Positions 44,501-52,540 of a DNA stretch of 64,000 nucleotides are shown here, piece after piece. A model generated the notes under the pieces. That model saw nothing but the letters and a program-made list of their open reading frames with translations. It did not search any database and was not told the origin of the DNA. The first letter of the stretch is position 1. Each line of letters starts with the position of its first letter. Both the position numbers and the translations under genes were made by a program. The DNA is from Streptomyces sp. YIM 121038. GTDB taxonomy: Bacteria; Actinomycetota; Actinomycetes; Streptomycetales; Streptomycetaceae. The stretch spans positions 5,537,501-5,601,500 of the forward strand of contig NZ_CP030771.1 of the NCBI RefSeq assembly GCF_006088715.1, in the 5' to 3' direction.

Positions 44501-46224
44501 TCCGCGGGGTCGCCGTCCGGCGCGACCAGGGCGCCGCCGCCCTCCCAGAGCGCTTCGAGCCGGGGCCCCAGGAACCCCTGGACCTGCCGCAGCGCCCCGA
44601 TCGTGTCGGCGCGCCGCCCGAGCGCGAGCAGCTCCTCGCGCACGCCCTCCACGAAGTCGTACGACACGGTGTACGCGTCCTCGACGTCGGCGGTGTCGTC
44701 GCCGCGGCGCACCAGGCCGAGCAGCACGATCTCCGCCAGGTTCCAGAACCGGGTGCCCGGCAGGGCCTGTTGGAGCAGCCGCATCACCGGCAGGTTCAGG
44801 GGCACCGCCGCCAGGCGCTTGGCCAGGGCGAAGCCCGCGGGTGACGCGGTGGCGCGGAACCGGCGCACCACGGCGGCGGCCCGCTCGGCGCGGTCCCGCT
44901 CCGGCGACGGCTCGGGCGCGGCGCCCCGGCGCGGCCCGTCGGTCGCGTCGAGGCCCTCCAGGAGCACGTCGGCGAGGCGCTCGGGCACCGGGCCGACCGC
45001 CTCCGCGCGCAGGTCCCCGGCCGGTGCCGTCAGGAGCGCGGCGATGCGGTGCCACTGGCTGGGGTCGGCCGCGGCCACCAGGCGGGCCCAGCGGCCGAGC
45101 GACTCCGGGCGCAGCTCCACGACCGGGACGGCGATGGCGTCCGCGGGGCCCGGCGCGGGGACGGCGTGGGGCGCCAGGGCGTCGGCTTCCGGGGGGCAGG
45201 TCTCGGCGTCGTAGCGGCGGTTGGGCTCGGCCGGGGACGCGGTGCGCAGCCGGGTGGGCGTGACCGTGGGCAGGGTGAGGTCCCACAGGTGCTGGGGCAG
45301 CACGTTCAGGACGGCGGTGGGGGCGGTGCCCGCGAGGCGGTGCAGGAACGCGGCGGCGCTGCCGTCGCGCCAGGCGTCGTGGCCGCCGTCCGTGACGACG
45401 AGGACCAGCTGGCGCGCGCTCGGCGACAGGGCGGCGGGCGGGGCCCCGTGCGGGCTCCAGCGCAGCCGCCGCACCGTGCGGAACGCCGCCGTCTGCTCCA
45501 TCAGCGCGACGATCTGACGGGCCGTGCGGCGCCACAGGGCCATCGAGGGGCCGTCGTCCACGAGCAGCAGCAGGTCCTGCCGCCGCTCCGGCAGCGAGCG
45601 GCACACCGGCGTCCACAGGCCGTCCACGGCGGCCTGCTCGGCGGTGGCCTCCTCGTCGAGGGCCGTGTCGTACGGCGAGGACCAGAACAGGCGCAGCGGA
45701 CGCAGGGCGCGGCCGAGGGCGAGGGAGCCGAGCCGCGCGCCCTCCGCGCGGGCGGCCTGCTCGCCGCCCGGGGCACCGCCGAAGCCGCCGCGCAGGCCGA
45801 CGAGCGGCCTGACGGGGGCGGCGGCGACGGGGGGAGCCTTCTCGTGGGCGGTCCGCTGGTGTTCCTGGGGGCGCTCCCGGGGGTGCTGCTGGGGGCGCTC
45901 CCGCGGGTGTTCCTGCGGACGTTCCCGCGGGTGTTCCTGCGGGCGCCCGCCCGGGGCGTCAGGGCCGTCGGGGGCATCGGGCGTATCGGGGGCGTCAGGC
46001 GTATGGGGGACGTCCGGGGCGGGGCGCCCCGGCGTGACCGTGCCGCGTGCCGCCTGCCGCGGCGGGAACACCGGCAGCGCCGCGTCCCGGCAGGCGGCCA
46101 GGTACACGGCGTCCGCGAGCTCCGTCCATGTGGGCGCGTCCGGATTCGGGGTGTCCGGGGCCTGCCCGGCGCGCGCGGACTCCCGTGCGGCCTCGGGCGG
46201 CGGCTCCGCGGCGGCGACCGTCAT
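41563..46224 (-). CDS. vWA-like/STAND NTPase/TPR protein (FxSxx-system, SAV_2336-type N terminus)
   Basis: A 1553-aa multidomain signalling protein. Order: SAV_2336-like N terminus (ELADAVYLAACRDAALPVFPP, about 30-55); an 8-residue HPRERPQE repeat (about 92-122); a vWA-like domain (LLLLVDDGPSM near 220, VLVVTDGGHDAW; MIDAS partly altered); a helical region to about 615; a low-GC segment (about 620-652); a Pro/Ser/Thr linker (655-725); NB-ARC STAND NTPase (Walker A GMGGVGKS near 770, Walker B WLLVFDNAED, then LVTSRN and GDLPLAV); and at least eight kinesin-light-chain-like TPRs (about 1080-1545). Leu635 is TTA, implying bldA control. ATG 46224 overlaps the MoxR stop (ATGA). Confidence 0.86.
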   Translation of the reverse strand: MTVAAAEPPPEAARESARAGQAPDTPNPDAPTWTELADAVYLAACRDAALPVFPPRQAARGTVTPGRPAPDVPHTPDAPDTPDAPDGPDAPGGRPQEHPRERPQEHPRERPQQHPRERPQEHQRTAHEKAPPVAAAPVRPLVGLRGGFGGAPGGEQAARAEGARLGSLALGRALRPLRLFWSSPYDTALDEEATAEQAAVDGLWTPVCRSLPERRQDLLLLVDDGPSMALWRRTARQIVALMEQTAAFRTVRRLRWSPHGAPPAALSPSARQLVLVVTDGGHDAWRDGSAAAFLHRLAGTAPTAVLNVLPQHLWDLTLPTVTPTRLRTASPAEPNRRYDAETCPPEADALAPHAVPAPGPADAIAVPVVELRPESLGRWARLVAAADPSQWHRIAALLTAPAGDLRAEAVGPVPERLADVLLEGLDATDGPRRGAAPEPSPERDRAERAAAVVRRFRATASPAGFALAKRLAAVPLNLPVMRLLQQALPGTRFWNLAEIVLLGLVRRGDDTADVEDAYTVSYDFVEGVREELLALGRRADTIGALRQVQGFLGPRLEALWEGGGALVAPDGDPADPPITDQTRPFVTHLYTALCALSGPYLARANHLGRLLQSHAAGPRALTQDEAFTSGHKHSLQYSKADSGSNLKKSHQTAIRYRPQAPANTPDREGFSAPPPSRAASPTAPPPTAPSPSATTPPPSPSAPPRSLSGGPAVSAGLPVAPGPRGPHDPPRIWGNVPQRNRNFTGRQALLEQLQDRLGTGVTAVLPEALHGMGGVGKSQIAVEYVYRHSRDYRLIWWVASEQENQIVQSLIELGEQMGLQAGSEISAVPAVLDALRRGEPYSDWLLVFDNAEDPKEVRKYFPSDGPGRILVTSRNVQWSSTASSLEVDVFAREESVSLLRRRSPELPDEAVNHLAASLGDLPLAVEQASVWLAETGMPVQQYLELFERKWAELLQSDPPPDYEMPVAAAWNVSLERLREDRPDALQLLQVCAFFAPEPISWDLFSAVRGISVPQELQAALDDPVKLGRAVREIGRYALARIDHRQSTVQLHRLVQRVLVEQMNPQERAQMRHAAHQLLSNADPRNPQRATFWPRYSSLLTHLRASNAVECEEGWTRRLVLNEVWFLRARGDYSAALNLGERASEIWHDRLGEDHEEVLAIDQQIAGTVREQNLDLDRAFHMQAELVDRYRRVLGDAHENTLQAQSFMAGNHRIRGNFYEAREIDQRVYETSLAEFGPDDPATLLTAHNYAVSLRLAGSPEKARELDHDTWQRRVEVLGEDHLYTLTTYNAYLLDLQEVGRYEESLEGYEQLAEDLREQLGGDHWFTVQVVRNLCVTRRKKGDHEGAYELSTPYISLVRNRFGERSRQYLQMAISHANDLRQVGKLQEARQLTEQALEEHRGLYGREHPHSHAMAMNLAVTLRLLGENDSALALDQEIVDGLTRTLSAEHPRTLLARMNLASDHFALGRPDRAYEIDAAVAEEAARLRERHPANLAVQLNLSHDLRALGRTEESSQILEEALSTYRAILGPSHPATRDAEKGLRANADIDLISL
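45859..45948 (-). repeat. 24-bp in-frame tandem repeat in the TPR protein gene
   Basis: About 3.75 copies of a 24-bp unit encode HPRERPQE repeats near the N terminus of the vWA/STAND/TPR protein. Units differ by a few silent or single changes, so the tract is probably a length-variable linker. Confidence 0.8.
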
Positions 46225-47585
46225 CCCGGCCTCGATTCCGCCCCCGCCCCGTCGAGCCGGTGCCACAGGGCGTCGACCAGTTCGTCGAGCGCCCCCGCGT
46301 CGGCGGGTAGGCGTCCCGAGGTTGTCAAGTACACGGAGTTCAGCAGCTGGTCGATGGCCAGACCGCCGCGCTCCCTGCTGCGCCGGAGGAACCGCTCGAT
46401 CAGGTCGCCGCCGTCCCCGGCGCGGGTGGCCGCGCCCTCCGCGAGGTGTGCCGTCACCATGTCGACGAGCTGCGTACGATCCGGGTCCGGCATATGCAGG
46501 CGCAAACAGCGGCGTAAGAAGGCGGGCGGGAACTCGCGTTCGCCGTTGGAGGTGATGACCACGATCGGGAAGGCGCGGCAGCGGACGACGCCGCCGACGA
46601 TCTCCGCGGCGCCCTCCGGGTCGTCGGTCAGGACGGTCACGCGCGGATGGCGCCGCCGGGCCCGCAGCAGTTCGGAGACGGGGAACTGGCCCTCTTCGAA
46701 GACGCTCAGCAGATCGTTGGCCAGGTCCTGGTCGCTCTTGTCCAGCTCGTCGATCAGCAGCACCCGCGGCGTCTCGTACGGGAGTAACGCCGTCCCCAGG
46801 GGGCCGAGTTGGACGTAGTCGCCGATTCCGGGAAGCTGCTCGTCGACTGCCGCCGTGCCGTCGGCCGTCCGGGGTGCGACGGGGGAGTCCTCCGCCGTGC
46901 GCAGCGCGCGCAGCGCGGCGGAGTCCTGGACGCGGCCGATCGCGTCGTACTCGTACAGGCCCGAGCGCAGTGTCGTCCTGCTGGTGATGTGCCAGCGAAG
47001 GACCCGGCCGAGCCGCAGCTCGCGGCTGATGCGGTAGGCGAGGCTGCTCTTGCCCGTGCCGGGGCGGCCCGTCACGAGGAGCGGGCGTCGCAGAAGCAAA
47101 GCCGCATTGACCATATCGGCCTCGCGCCGCAGCTGCTCGGAGGCCGGGGAGCGCCCGGAGGGCCTGCCGAGCCTGCGCGCGACCTCGTCGTCGTCGGCGG
47201 GCGGCGGCGGCACCACGGGCCCGCCGGTGAACCGGCGCCAGGGCGGAGGGTCGGGCAGCAGCTCGCGCAGGGTCGTGTCGTACAGGGGCTGACCCGAACC
47301 CCGGTAGATCCACCAGCGGTTCTGGCTGGCGGAGCCGGAAGGCGCGGCTGGGGCGGGGGAGTTGAGGGAGCCGGAAGGGCCCGGGTCCGGACCGGGTCCG
47401 GGGTCGGGACCGGGCCCGGGGGCGGGTCCGCCATCGGCGGGGCCGGTGCCCGTGGCCGACGGGTCCGCCGCTTCCGCGGGTGTCGCCGTGTCCGTGTCAG
47501 GAGTCTTGTCCTGTGACCGGACGTCCTCGGCGCCCGCCGCGCCGACCGGGCGGATCCCTTGAGGCACGCCGTCCTCGGGAAGCAT
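46221..47585 (-). CDS. MoxR-type AAA+ ATPase of the conflict/signalling cassette
   Basis: A 454-aa ATPase. The N-terminal ~85 residues are Pro/Gly/Asp-rich (GPGPDPGPGPDPGPSG). The AAA core has Walker A LLVTGRPGTGKSSLAYRI (about 170), Walker B RVLLIDELDKSDQDL, sensor 1 VVITSNGEREFPPAFLRRCL and a C-terminal lid (GGLAIDQLLNSVYLT). MoxR proteins remodel partner complexes together with vWA proteins, and here the vWA-like domain is in the next gene. Two leucines (codons 267 and 357) are TTA, so translation probably needs the bldA tRNA. It starts 6 bp after the VMAP-like gene. Confidence 0.9.
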   Translation of the reverse strand: MLPEDGVPQGIRPVGAAGAEDVRSQDKTPDTDTATPAEAADPSATGTGPADGGPAPGPGPDPGPGPDPGPSGSLNSPAPAAPSGSASQNRWWIYRGSGQPLYDTTLRELLPDPPPWRRFTGGPVVPPPPADDDEVARRLGRPSGRSPASEQLRREADMVNAALLLRRPLLVTGRPGTGKSSLAYRISRELRLGRVLRWHITSRTTLRSGLYEYDAIGRVQDSAALRALRTAEDSPVAPRTADGTAAVDEQLPGIGDYVQLGPLGTALLPYETPRVLLIDELDKSDQDLANDLLSVFEEGQFPVSELLRARRRHPRVTVLTDDPEGAAEIVGGVVRCRAFPIVVITSNGEREFPPAFLRRCLRLHMPDPDRTQLVDMVTAHLAEGAATRAGDGGDLIERFLRRSRERGGLAIDQLLNSVYLTTSGRLPADAGALDELVDALWHRLDGAGAESRPG

Positions 47586-47591
47586 CGCGTC

Positions 47592-49211
47592 CTACCCTCC
47601 CCCCTGTGCGGAAGAATCCGCCATGGCGCCGCCCCCTCCTGGAAGGCGGTACGGATCGTCCCAGAGCAGTGCTGCGTGGCGACCGAGCGTAGAGTCGCCC
47701 TCAGCAGCATCCCCGGCTTTTGCCTCTATGCGCAACGACCGGACGGCATCGGGTAGTTGATGGATTCCTGTGCGAGCTGCCAAGTCGGCCAGCTCGCCGC
47801 GGAACACCGGATCTATGCCGCCCCGTCTGTCCCACACCACGATCGGCACCCCGGCGCGCAGCGACTCGGCCAACTCGTCGACACCGGAACCGCTTCCGCC
47901 GGCGTGGCCCGGCGGATCGCTGAGGACCACCATGACGCGCCGGGGGTCCGACAGCAGCCGGGAGCGGCCGTCGTCGGGAAACCAGTGCACGGGCCCCGCG
48001 CGGCCGGTGAGGAGCGCGTCCCAGCGGCGCGCCCAGCGGCCGTGGGTGTCCGTGCGCTCCATCCTTTCGAGGCTGCGCAGGAGCACCGGATGGTCCTCCC
48101 CGAGGCTGCCGTCCGCACCGTGGAAGCCCTTCTTGGCCCACCGCTCGACCGGCAGCCCCAGCAGCTCCCTGGGCAGCACGAACTCCAGCGTGAGGTCCTC
48201 CTTGCAGAAGTAGGCCCAGCCCGTCTCCGCCTCCTCCACCAGGGACTTCACCTGCTCGGGCAGCTCCGCCACGTCCACGCGCAGGTCCCCGCCGCGCACC
48301 GGATAGGGCTCGGGCCCCTCGATCTGCCACCAGTACGAGAGCAGCCGCTCGTCCGCGTGGTCGGGGTCGGGCAGGGGGCGCAGCCGGATCAGCAGACAGG
48401 CGCTCGGCGCCCACACCGGCTCCTGGCCGACGGCACGCACCGGGGGCGCGGGGGTGGGGGCCGCCGCGCGCACGCCGCGCCCAAGAAGGCCGGATTCCGC
48501 CCCCGCCGCCACGGGCAGGGCGGGGTCGCCGCTCTCGACCGGCACGACGGGCACGTTCTCGGCCCTCGCCGGGCGGCCCCGGCCCCGCTCGCCCCGGCGG
48601 GCGGCGGCCCGCGCGGCCCCGTCGTCGTACGGCTCGGGGCGGGCGCGGTGCTCCATCACCCAGTCGAGCAGGTCCTGTTGGCGCTGGCCCTTCGCGTAGC
48701 GGGCGAGGTGCTCGACGAGCAGGACGCAGGGCGGCAGTTCGCCGGGCCGCGCGTTGAGCGTCGCGGCGTGCACGACGGCGAGCCAGGGCTCGGTGCAGTG
48801 GGCGGGCAGCGGGTCGGCGCGGTACCGCATGACCTCCTGGTACGCGCCCGCGATGTCGAGCACTTCGAGGCCGCCCAGCGCCTCCATCAGACGGGACCAG
48901 TCCTCCGGCGGGAACAAGGGCACCTCCGCCACGGCGATCGCGGTCCGTACGCGCTCGGTGTAGCGCGTGTTGCCTTCGAGGAGTTCGACGACGCCGCCGA
49001 GGACCTGGAGGCCGTCGGCGTACTCCAGGACCGCCATCAGGAGCGAGGAGAGGTACGTCCGCCGCCGGGCGCTGTCCGGCACCGCGACCGTGGCGCCGAG
49101 GGCCCGGCCCACCATGCGGGTGCACTCGCGAAGGGTGGCCGTCTCGTCGAAGGCCGGTACGCCGTCGAGGGCGTCGAGCACGACCTTGGGCGGTCCCCAG
49201 GACTGCGTCAC
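47592..49211 (-). CDS. VMAP-type protein (vWA-MoxR-associated protein, C-terminal domain)
   Basis: A 539-aa protein. Residues 1-85 (VLDALDGVPAFDETATLREC, VLEYADGLQVLGGVVELLEG) form a small helical domain of the effector-associated (EAD-like) type. The middle (about 100-190) resembles the VMAP linker region. Residues 255-500 match the VMAP C-terminal domain (LTLEFVLPRELLGLPVERW and VMVVLSDPPGHAGG...VPIVVWDR). In conflict systems predicted from genomes, VMAP bridges MoxR/vWA partners and effectors through EADs. GTG 49211 overlaps the protease stop (GTGA). No TTA codon was seen. Confidence 0.82.
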   Translation of the reverse strand: MTQSWGPPKVVLDALDGVPAFDETATLRECTRMVGRALGATVAVPDSARRRTYLSSLLMAVLEYADGLQVLGGVVELLEGNTRYTERVRTAIAVAEVPLFPPEDWSRLMEALGGLEVLDIAGAYQEVMRYRADPLPAHCTEPWLAVVHAATLNARPGELPPCVLLVEHLARYAKGQRQQDLLDWVMEHRARPEPYDDGAARAAARRGERGRGRPARAENVPVVPVESGDPALPVAAGAESGLLGRGVRAAAPTPAPPVRAVGQEPVWAPSACLLIRLRPLPDPDHADERLLSYWWQIEGPEPYPVRGGDLRVDVAELPEQVKSLVEEAETGWAYFCKEDLTLEFVLPRELLGLPVERWAKKGFHGADGSLGEDHPVLLRSLERMERTDTHGRWARRWDALLTGRAGPVHWFPDDGRSRLLSDPRRVMVVLSDPPGHAGGSGSGVDELAESLRAGVPIVVWDRRGGIDPVFRGELADLAARTGIHQLPDAVRSLRIEAKAGDAAEGDSTLGRHAALLWDDPYRLPGGGGAMADSSAQGGG

Positions 49212-50248
49212 GGGGCATCGCCGCCCGGCGCCTGCGGCCACACCTCGTCGAACAGGGCGAGCGCCGCCCGTGCCGGTTCTGACGACTCGTCAAGCATGCG
49301 CAGCGCGGCCACGAGCGCCTCCCTGCCGTCGCGGTGGTCGACGCAGGCCTGTACGACGTGGAAGACCTGGAGGCGCGGTCTGGAGTGGTCCCGGACGCCG
49401 TGCCGGATGTGTGCGGGGAGCAGCCGCCGCAGCACGGCCGCGCGGTCCTCCTCGACCAGGGGCACCCGCAGGAGGGCGTCGGCGAGGGCGAACTGATCGC
49501 GGTCGGTGGGGAGTCGCGGCGGCGGACGCTCGGCGCGCGGCTGCGTCGCGGTGCCGTGGCCCGGGGGCTCCGCCGGGCCCGCGGTGCCGTTCCCGCCGCC
49601 GTCGACCGCCGGGGCGAGGGCGGGGCACAGCCGGGCCACCGCCTCCATGGGGAGCATCCACGCCGCCCTGGTGCGCCGGTCGCCGAGCGCGGCCGTGAGC
49701 ATGCCGACCACCCTGCGCGTGGCGGGGTCCCAGACGCCCGCGCCGCTGAAGCCCGGCTCGATCCAGGCGCTCGCGGAGTCGAGCCCGTCGAGCTGCACCC
49801 AGCCCAGGTGCGGCCCGCCGCGGCCCGCGAGGCTCGCTCTGGACCACAGCCCGTCGGGGGCGCGGGCGGGGTGGCCGTACACGCTCACCTCGCGCCGGTC
49901 GGGTTCGCCGCAGGGGCCGAGCCGCGCGAAGCCGACGTCGGGGGGCGGCCGCCAGGTGGTGGTGAGGACCGCGAGGTCGCCGACCCCGTCCTCCGGTCCC
50001 GGGAACCAGCCGCCGGGCACGACCGTGGCCTCGCCGGACACCACCTCCGGGTGGCCGCCGACGTCCACGCGGACCGCCTCGGCGGGAGCGTCGGGGCTCG
50101 TCCGGCGCAGGGCGCCCGCGACCACGTGCGCGCAGGTCAGTACGTAGCAGGGAGCCACCATGATGCCGGCGCCCCGTAAGTCGCCCGCCGGCGTGAGGAC
50201 GCGCACGCGCCCCGCCGCGGGCGTGCTCTGCCCATCCCCCTCGGCCAC
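49208..50248 (-). CDS. trypsin-like protease with C-terminal effector-associated domain (EAD-like)
   Basis: A 346-aa cytoplasmic-looking protease with no signal peptide. The triad is His in VLTCAHVVAGA, Asp in GDLAVLTTTW and Ser in EPGFSGAGVWDP. Residues about 245-335 form a helical EAD2-like domain (FALADALLRVPLVEEDRAAVL, FHVVQACVDHRDGREALVAAL). Such domains recruit effectors to a VMAP carrying a matching domain, here the next gene. Codon 24 (Leu) is TTA. GTG 50248 with ggaagggg seven bases upstream is preferred to the longer frame from 50323. It is the first gene of the four-gene operon. Confidence 0.84.
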   Translation of the reverse strand: MAEGDGQSTPAAGRVRVLTPAGDLRGAGIMVAPCYVLTCAHVVAGALRRTSPDAPAEAVRVDVGGHPEVVSGEATVVPGGWFPGPEDGVGDLAVLTTTWRPPPDVGFARLGPCGEPDRREVSVYGHPARAPDGLWSRASLAGRGGPHLGWVQLDGLDSASAWIEPGFSGAGVWDPATRRVVGMLTAALGDRRTRAAWMLPMEAVARLCPALAPAVDGGGNGTAGPAEPPGHGTATQPRAERPPPRLPTDRDQFALADALLRVPLVEEDRAAVLRRLLPAHIRHGVRDHSRPRLQVFHVVQACVDHRDGREALVAALRMLDESSEPARAALALFDEVWPQAPGGDAP

Positions 50249-50373
50249 TGCCCCGCCCCTTCCCCCGGCACGGATCCGACGGCGCGCACTTCCCGGTACG
50301 GAGCCAGCGTACGAAGGACGCACGCTCCGCGCACCGGCGCTGCGCGCACCGGAGTGTCCCGGGTCCGTAACCG

Positions 50374-50404
50374 CCGGTTCCCCGGTGACTACCCAGGGAA
50401 CCGG
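50374..50404 (-). terminator. terminator after the small conserved protein gene
   Basis: A perfect 9-bp stem (50374-50382 with 50396-50404) directly after the stop of the minus-strand gene at 50409. It separates that gene from the protease-VMAP-MoxR-TPR operon, whose promoter must lie between 50249 and 50373. Confidence 0.75.
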
Positions 50405-50408
50405 ACGT

Positions 50409-50840
50409 TCACGGCCAGACCAGGCAGTACGCCTGATGCCCCGCGTCGTGCAGGCGGTGGCTGAAGTCCTGCCACTCGTGCAGGAGTTGGTAGACGTTGA
50501 ACGCGTCGCGGGGGCCGCCGCGGTCCGGGACCGTGGACCAGATGAAGGCGGCGGCGCCGACCGACTCCTCGCCGACGCCGCGCAGCGGGTCGACGACCGT
50601 CATGGGGAGCTTCACGACCGCGTAGTCGGGGTGGAGGACGACCAGTTCCAGCGGGGGGACCTTGTGCAGGGGTATGCCTTCGATGCCGGTGAGGACCATC
50701 GCGGCCATCGTCTCCGGCTTGATCTTCGTGAACATGCCGCCCATGCCCAGCTCGTCGCCGCCGAGCTCCTCGGGCCGCATCGAGATCGGTACCCGGGCCG
50801 CGGTCGCGCCGTCCGGGGCCCCGAAGTACTTGTAGGTCAC
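50409..50840 (-). CDS. conserved hypothetical protein
   Basis: A 143-aa soluble protein that I do not recognise by function. It starts [11 protein letters not shown] at GTG 50840; the longer frame to 51005 encodes an Arg-rich stretch unlike a real N terminus. It has conserved-looking segments [19 protein letters not shown] and [18 protein letters not shown], with no signal peptide or membrane span. It diverges from hemL. Confidence 0.62.
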   Translation of the reverse strand: MTYKYFGAPDGATAARVPISMRPEELGGDELGMGGMFTKIKPETMAAMVLTGIEGIPLHKVPPLELVVLHPDYAVVKLPMTVVDPLRGVGEESVGAAAFIWSTVPDRGGPRDAFNVYQLLHEWQDFSHRLHDAGHQAYCLVWP

Positions 50841-51214
50841 CCCCACCCCGCCGCTCCTGCTTCCCGTACGGTCACGCCCCGCCCTGTCCGGCGCGCGCTG
50901 CTCGGGGGCCGGGACCGCCTCCGCATCTCGCCGGTGCTTGCCCCGCCGGGCACGCCGGGGACCCAGGCCGTCGGTCCCCTCGCCCAGTCCACCACCGCGC
51001 TGCATATCTCCACCCGACTGCTTTTCCAGGGCGCGCGGGCCTTGCCGCGCAACCCGATCATCGTGTCAGTGACCTCCCCCACGGTCACCCGCCGAAACGT
51101 GGGGTGAAACACCAGTCCACAGGATCTCCGCACCACCCGCCCCGAGGGAAGGCGGTGCGGCCGGAAAGCCGGCGCGCAGGAGGCCCCGGCGCGCCGTCCG
51201 GACCCTCTGACACC
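50841..51214. other. divergent intergenic region before hemL
   Basis: 374 bp between the divergent hypothetical gene and hemL. It must hold both promoters. I saw no Rex operator like that before rex, no clear terminator and no convincing gene. Confidence 0.5.
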
Positions 51215-52540
51215 ATGGTTCATGTGAGCTTCCCGTATAGCGCCCCAGTTTCGCAGACTCTTTTCGACCGTGCGGCGGCCGTGACGCCCGGCGGTGTGAA
51301 CTCGCCCGTGCGCGCCTTCCGCGCGGTGGGTGGTACGCCCCGCTTCATGGTGTCCGGTACCGGTCCGTACCTCACGGACGCCGACGGTCGCGAGTACGTC
51401 GACCTCGTGTGTTCGTGGGGGCCCATGATCCTCGGCCACGCCCACCCCGAGGTGACCGCGGCCGTCCAGGAGGCCGTCGCGCGCGGCACGTCCTTCGGCA
51501 CGCCGGGCGAGGGCGAGGTCGCCCTGGCCGAGGAGATCGTGGCCCGGATCGCCCCCGTCGAGCAGGTCCGCCTGGTGTCCAGCGGCACCGAGGCGACGAT
51601 GTCCGCCATCCGCCTGGCCCGCGGGTTCACCGGGCGCGCCAAGGTGATCAAGTTCGCCGGGTGCTACCACGGCCACGTGGACGCGCTCCTCGCCGCGGCC
51701 GGGTCCGGCGTCGCGACCCTCGGCCTGCCGGACACGCCCGGTGTCACGGGCGCCCAGGCGGGCGACACCATCGTCCTTCCGTACAACGACATCGAGGCCG
51801 TGCACGAGGCCTTCCACAACCACCCGGGCCAGATCGCCTGTGTGATCACGGAGGCCTCGCCGGGCAACATGGGCGTGGTGCCGCCGGGACCCGGCTTCAA
51901 CGAGGGCCTGAAGGCCGCGTGCGAGAAGAACGGCGCCCTTTTCATCTCCGACGAGGTCATGACCGGCTTCCGGACGAGCAGGGCCGGCTGGTTCGGCGTG
52001 GACGGGGTCGTGCCCGACCTGATGACCTTCGGCAAGGTCATGGGCGGCGGCTTCCCCGCCGCGGCGTTCGGCGGCCGCGCCGACGTGATGGCGCACCTCG
52101 CTCCGGCGGGCCCCGTCTACCAGGCGGGCACGCTCTCCGGGAACCCGGTCGCGACCGCCGCGGGCCTCGCGCAGCTGCGGCTGCTCGACGACGCCGCGTA
52201 CGCGAAGGTCGACGCGGTCTCCGAGCGGATCCGCGGCCTGGTGAGCGAGGCGCTCACCAAGGAGGGCGTGGCGCACCGCGTCCAGAACGCCTCCAACATG
52301 TTCTCCGTGTTCTTCACGGACCGCGAGGTGCGCGACTACGAGGGCGCGAAGGCGCAGGAGTCGTTCCGCTTCACGGCGTTCTTCCACTCGATGCTGTCGC
52401 AGGGCGTGTATCTGCCGCCGTCGGCCTTCGAGTCCTGGTTCGTGTCCACCACCCATGACGAGCGTGCGGTCGAGAAGATCGCGGCGGCCCTTCCGGCGGC
52501 CGCGCGCGCCGCCGCCGAGGCCGAGGAGGTCAGCGCGTGA
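51215..52540 (+). CDS. hemL: glutamate-1-semialdehyde 2,1-aminomutase
   Basis: A PLP enzyme converting glutamate-1-semialdehyde to 5-aminolevulinate, the step after HemA in this window. It is 441 aa, with [47 protein letters not shown] and the Schiff-base Lys in [21 protein letters not shown] 51215 or GTG 51224 could be the start; no strong ribosome-binding site is seen before either. The 3' end overlaps the phosphoglycerate-mutase-like gene by GTGA. Confidence 0.95.
   Translation: MVHVSFPYSAPVSQTLFDRAAAVTPGGVNSPVRAFRAVGGTPRFMVSGTGPYLTDADGREYVDLVCSWGPMILGHAHPEVTAAVQEAVARGTSFGTPGEGEVALAEEIVARIAPVEQVRLVSSGTEATMSAIRLARGFTGRAKVIKFAGCYHGHVDALLAAAGSGVATLGLPDTPGVTGAQAGDTIVLPYNDIEAVHEAFHNHPGQIACVITEASPGNMGVVPPGPGFNEGLKAACEKNGALFISDEVMTGFRTSRAGWFGVDGVVPDLMTFGKVMGGGFPAAAFGGRADVMAHLAPAGPVYQAGTLSGNPVATAAGLAQLRLLDDAAYAKVDAVSERIRGLVSEALTKEGVAHRVQNASNMFSVFFTDREVRDYEGAKAQESFRFTAFFHSMLSQGVYLPPSAFESWFVSTTHDERAVEKIAAALPAAARAAAEAEEVSA

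Noticed and set aside
46225..47313. N-terminal extension of the TPR protein to 1916 residues
   Set aside because: It would run through the MoxR ATPase gene in another frame. ATG 46224, overlapping the MoxR stop, gives the SAV_2336-like N terminus.
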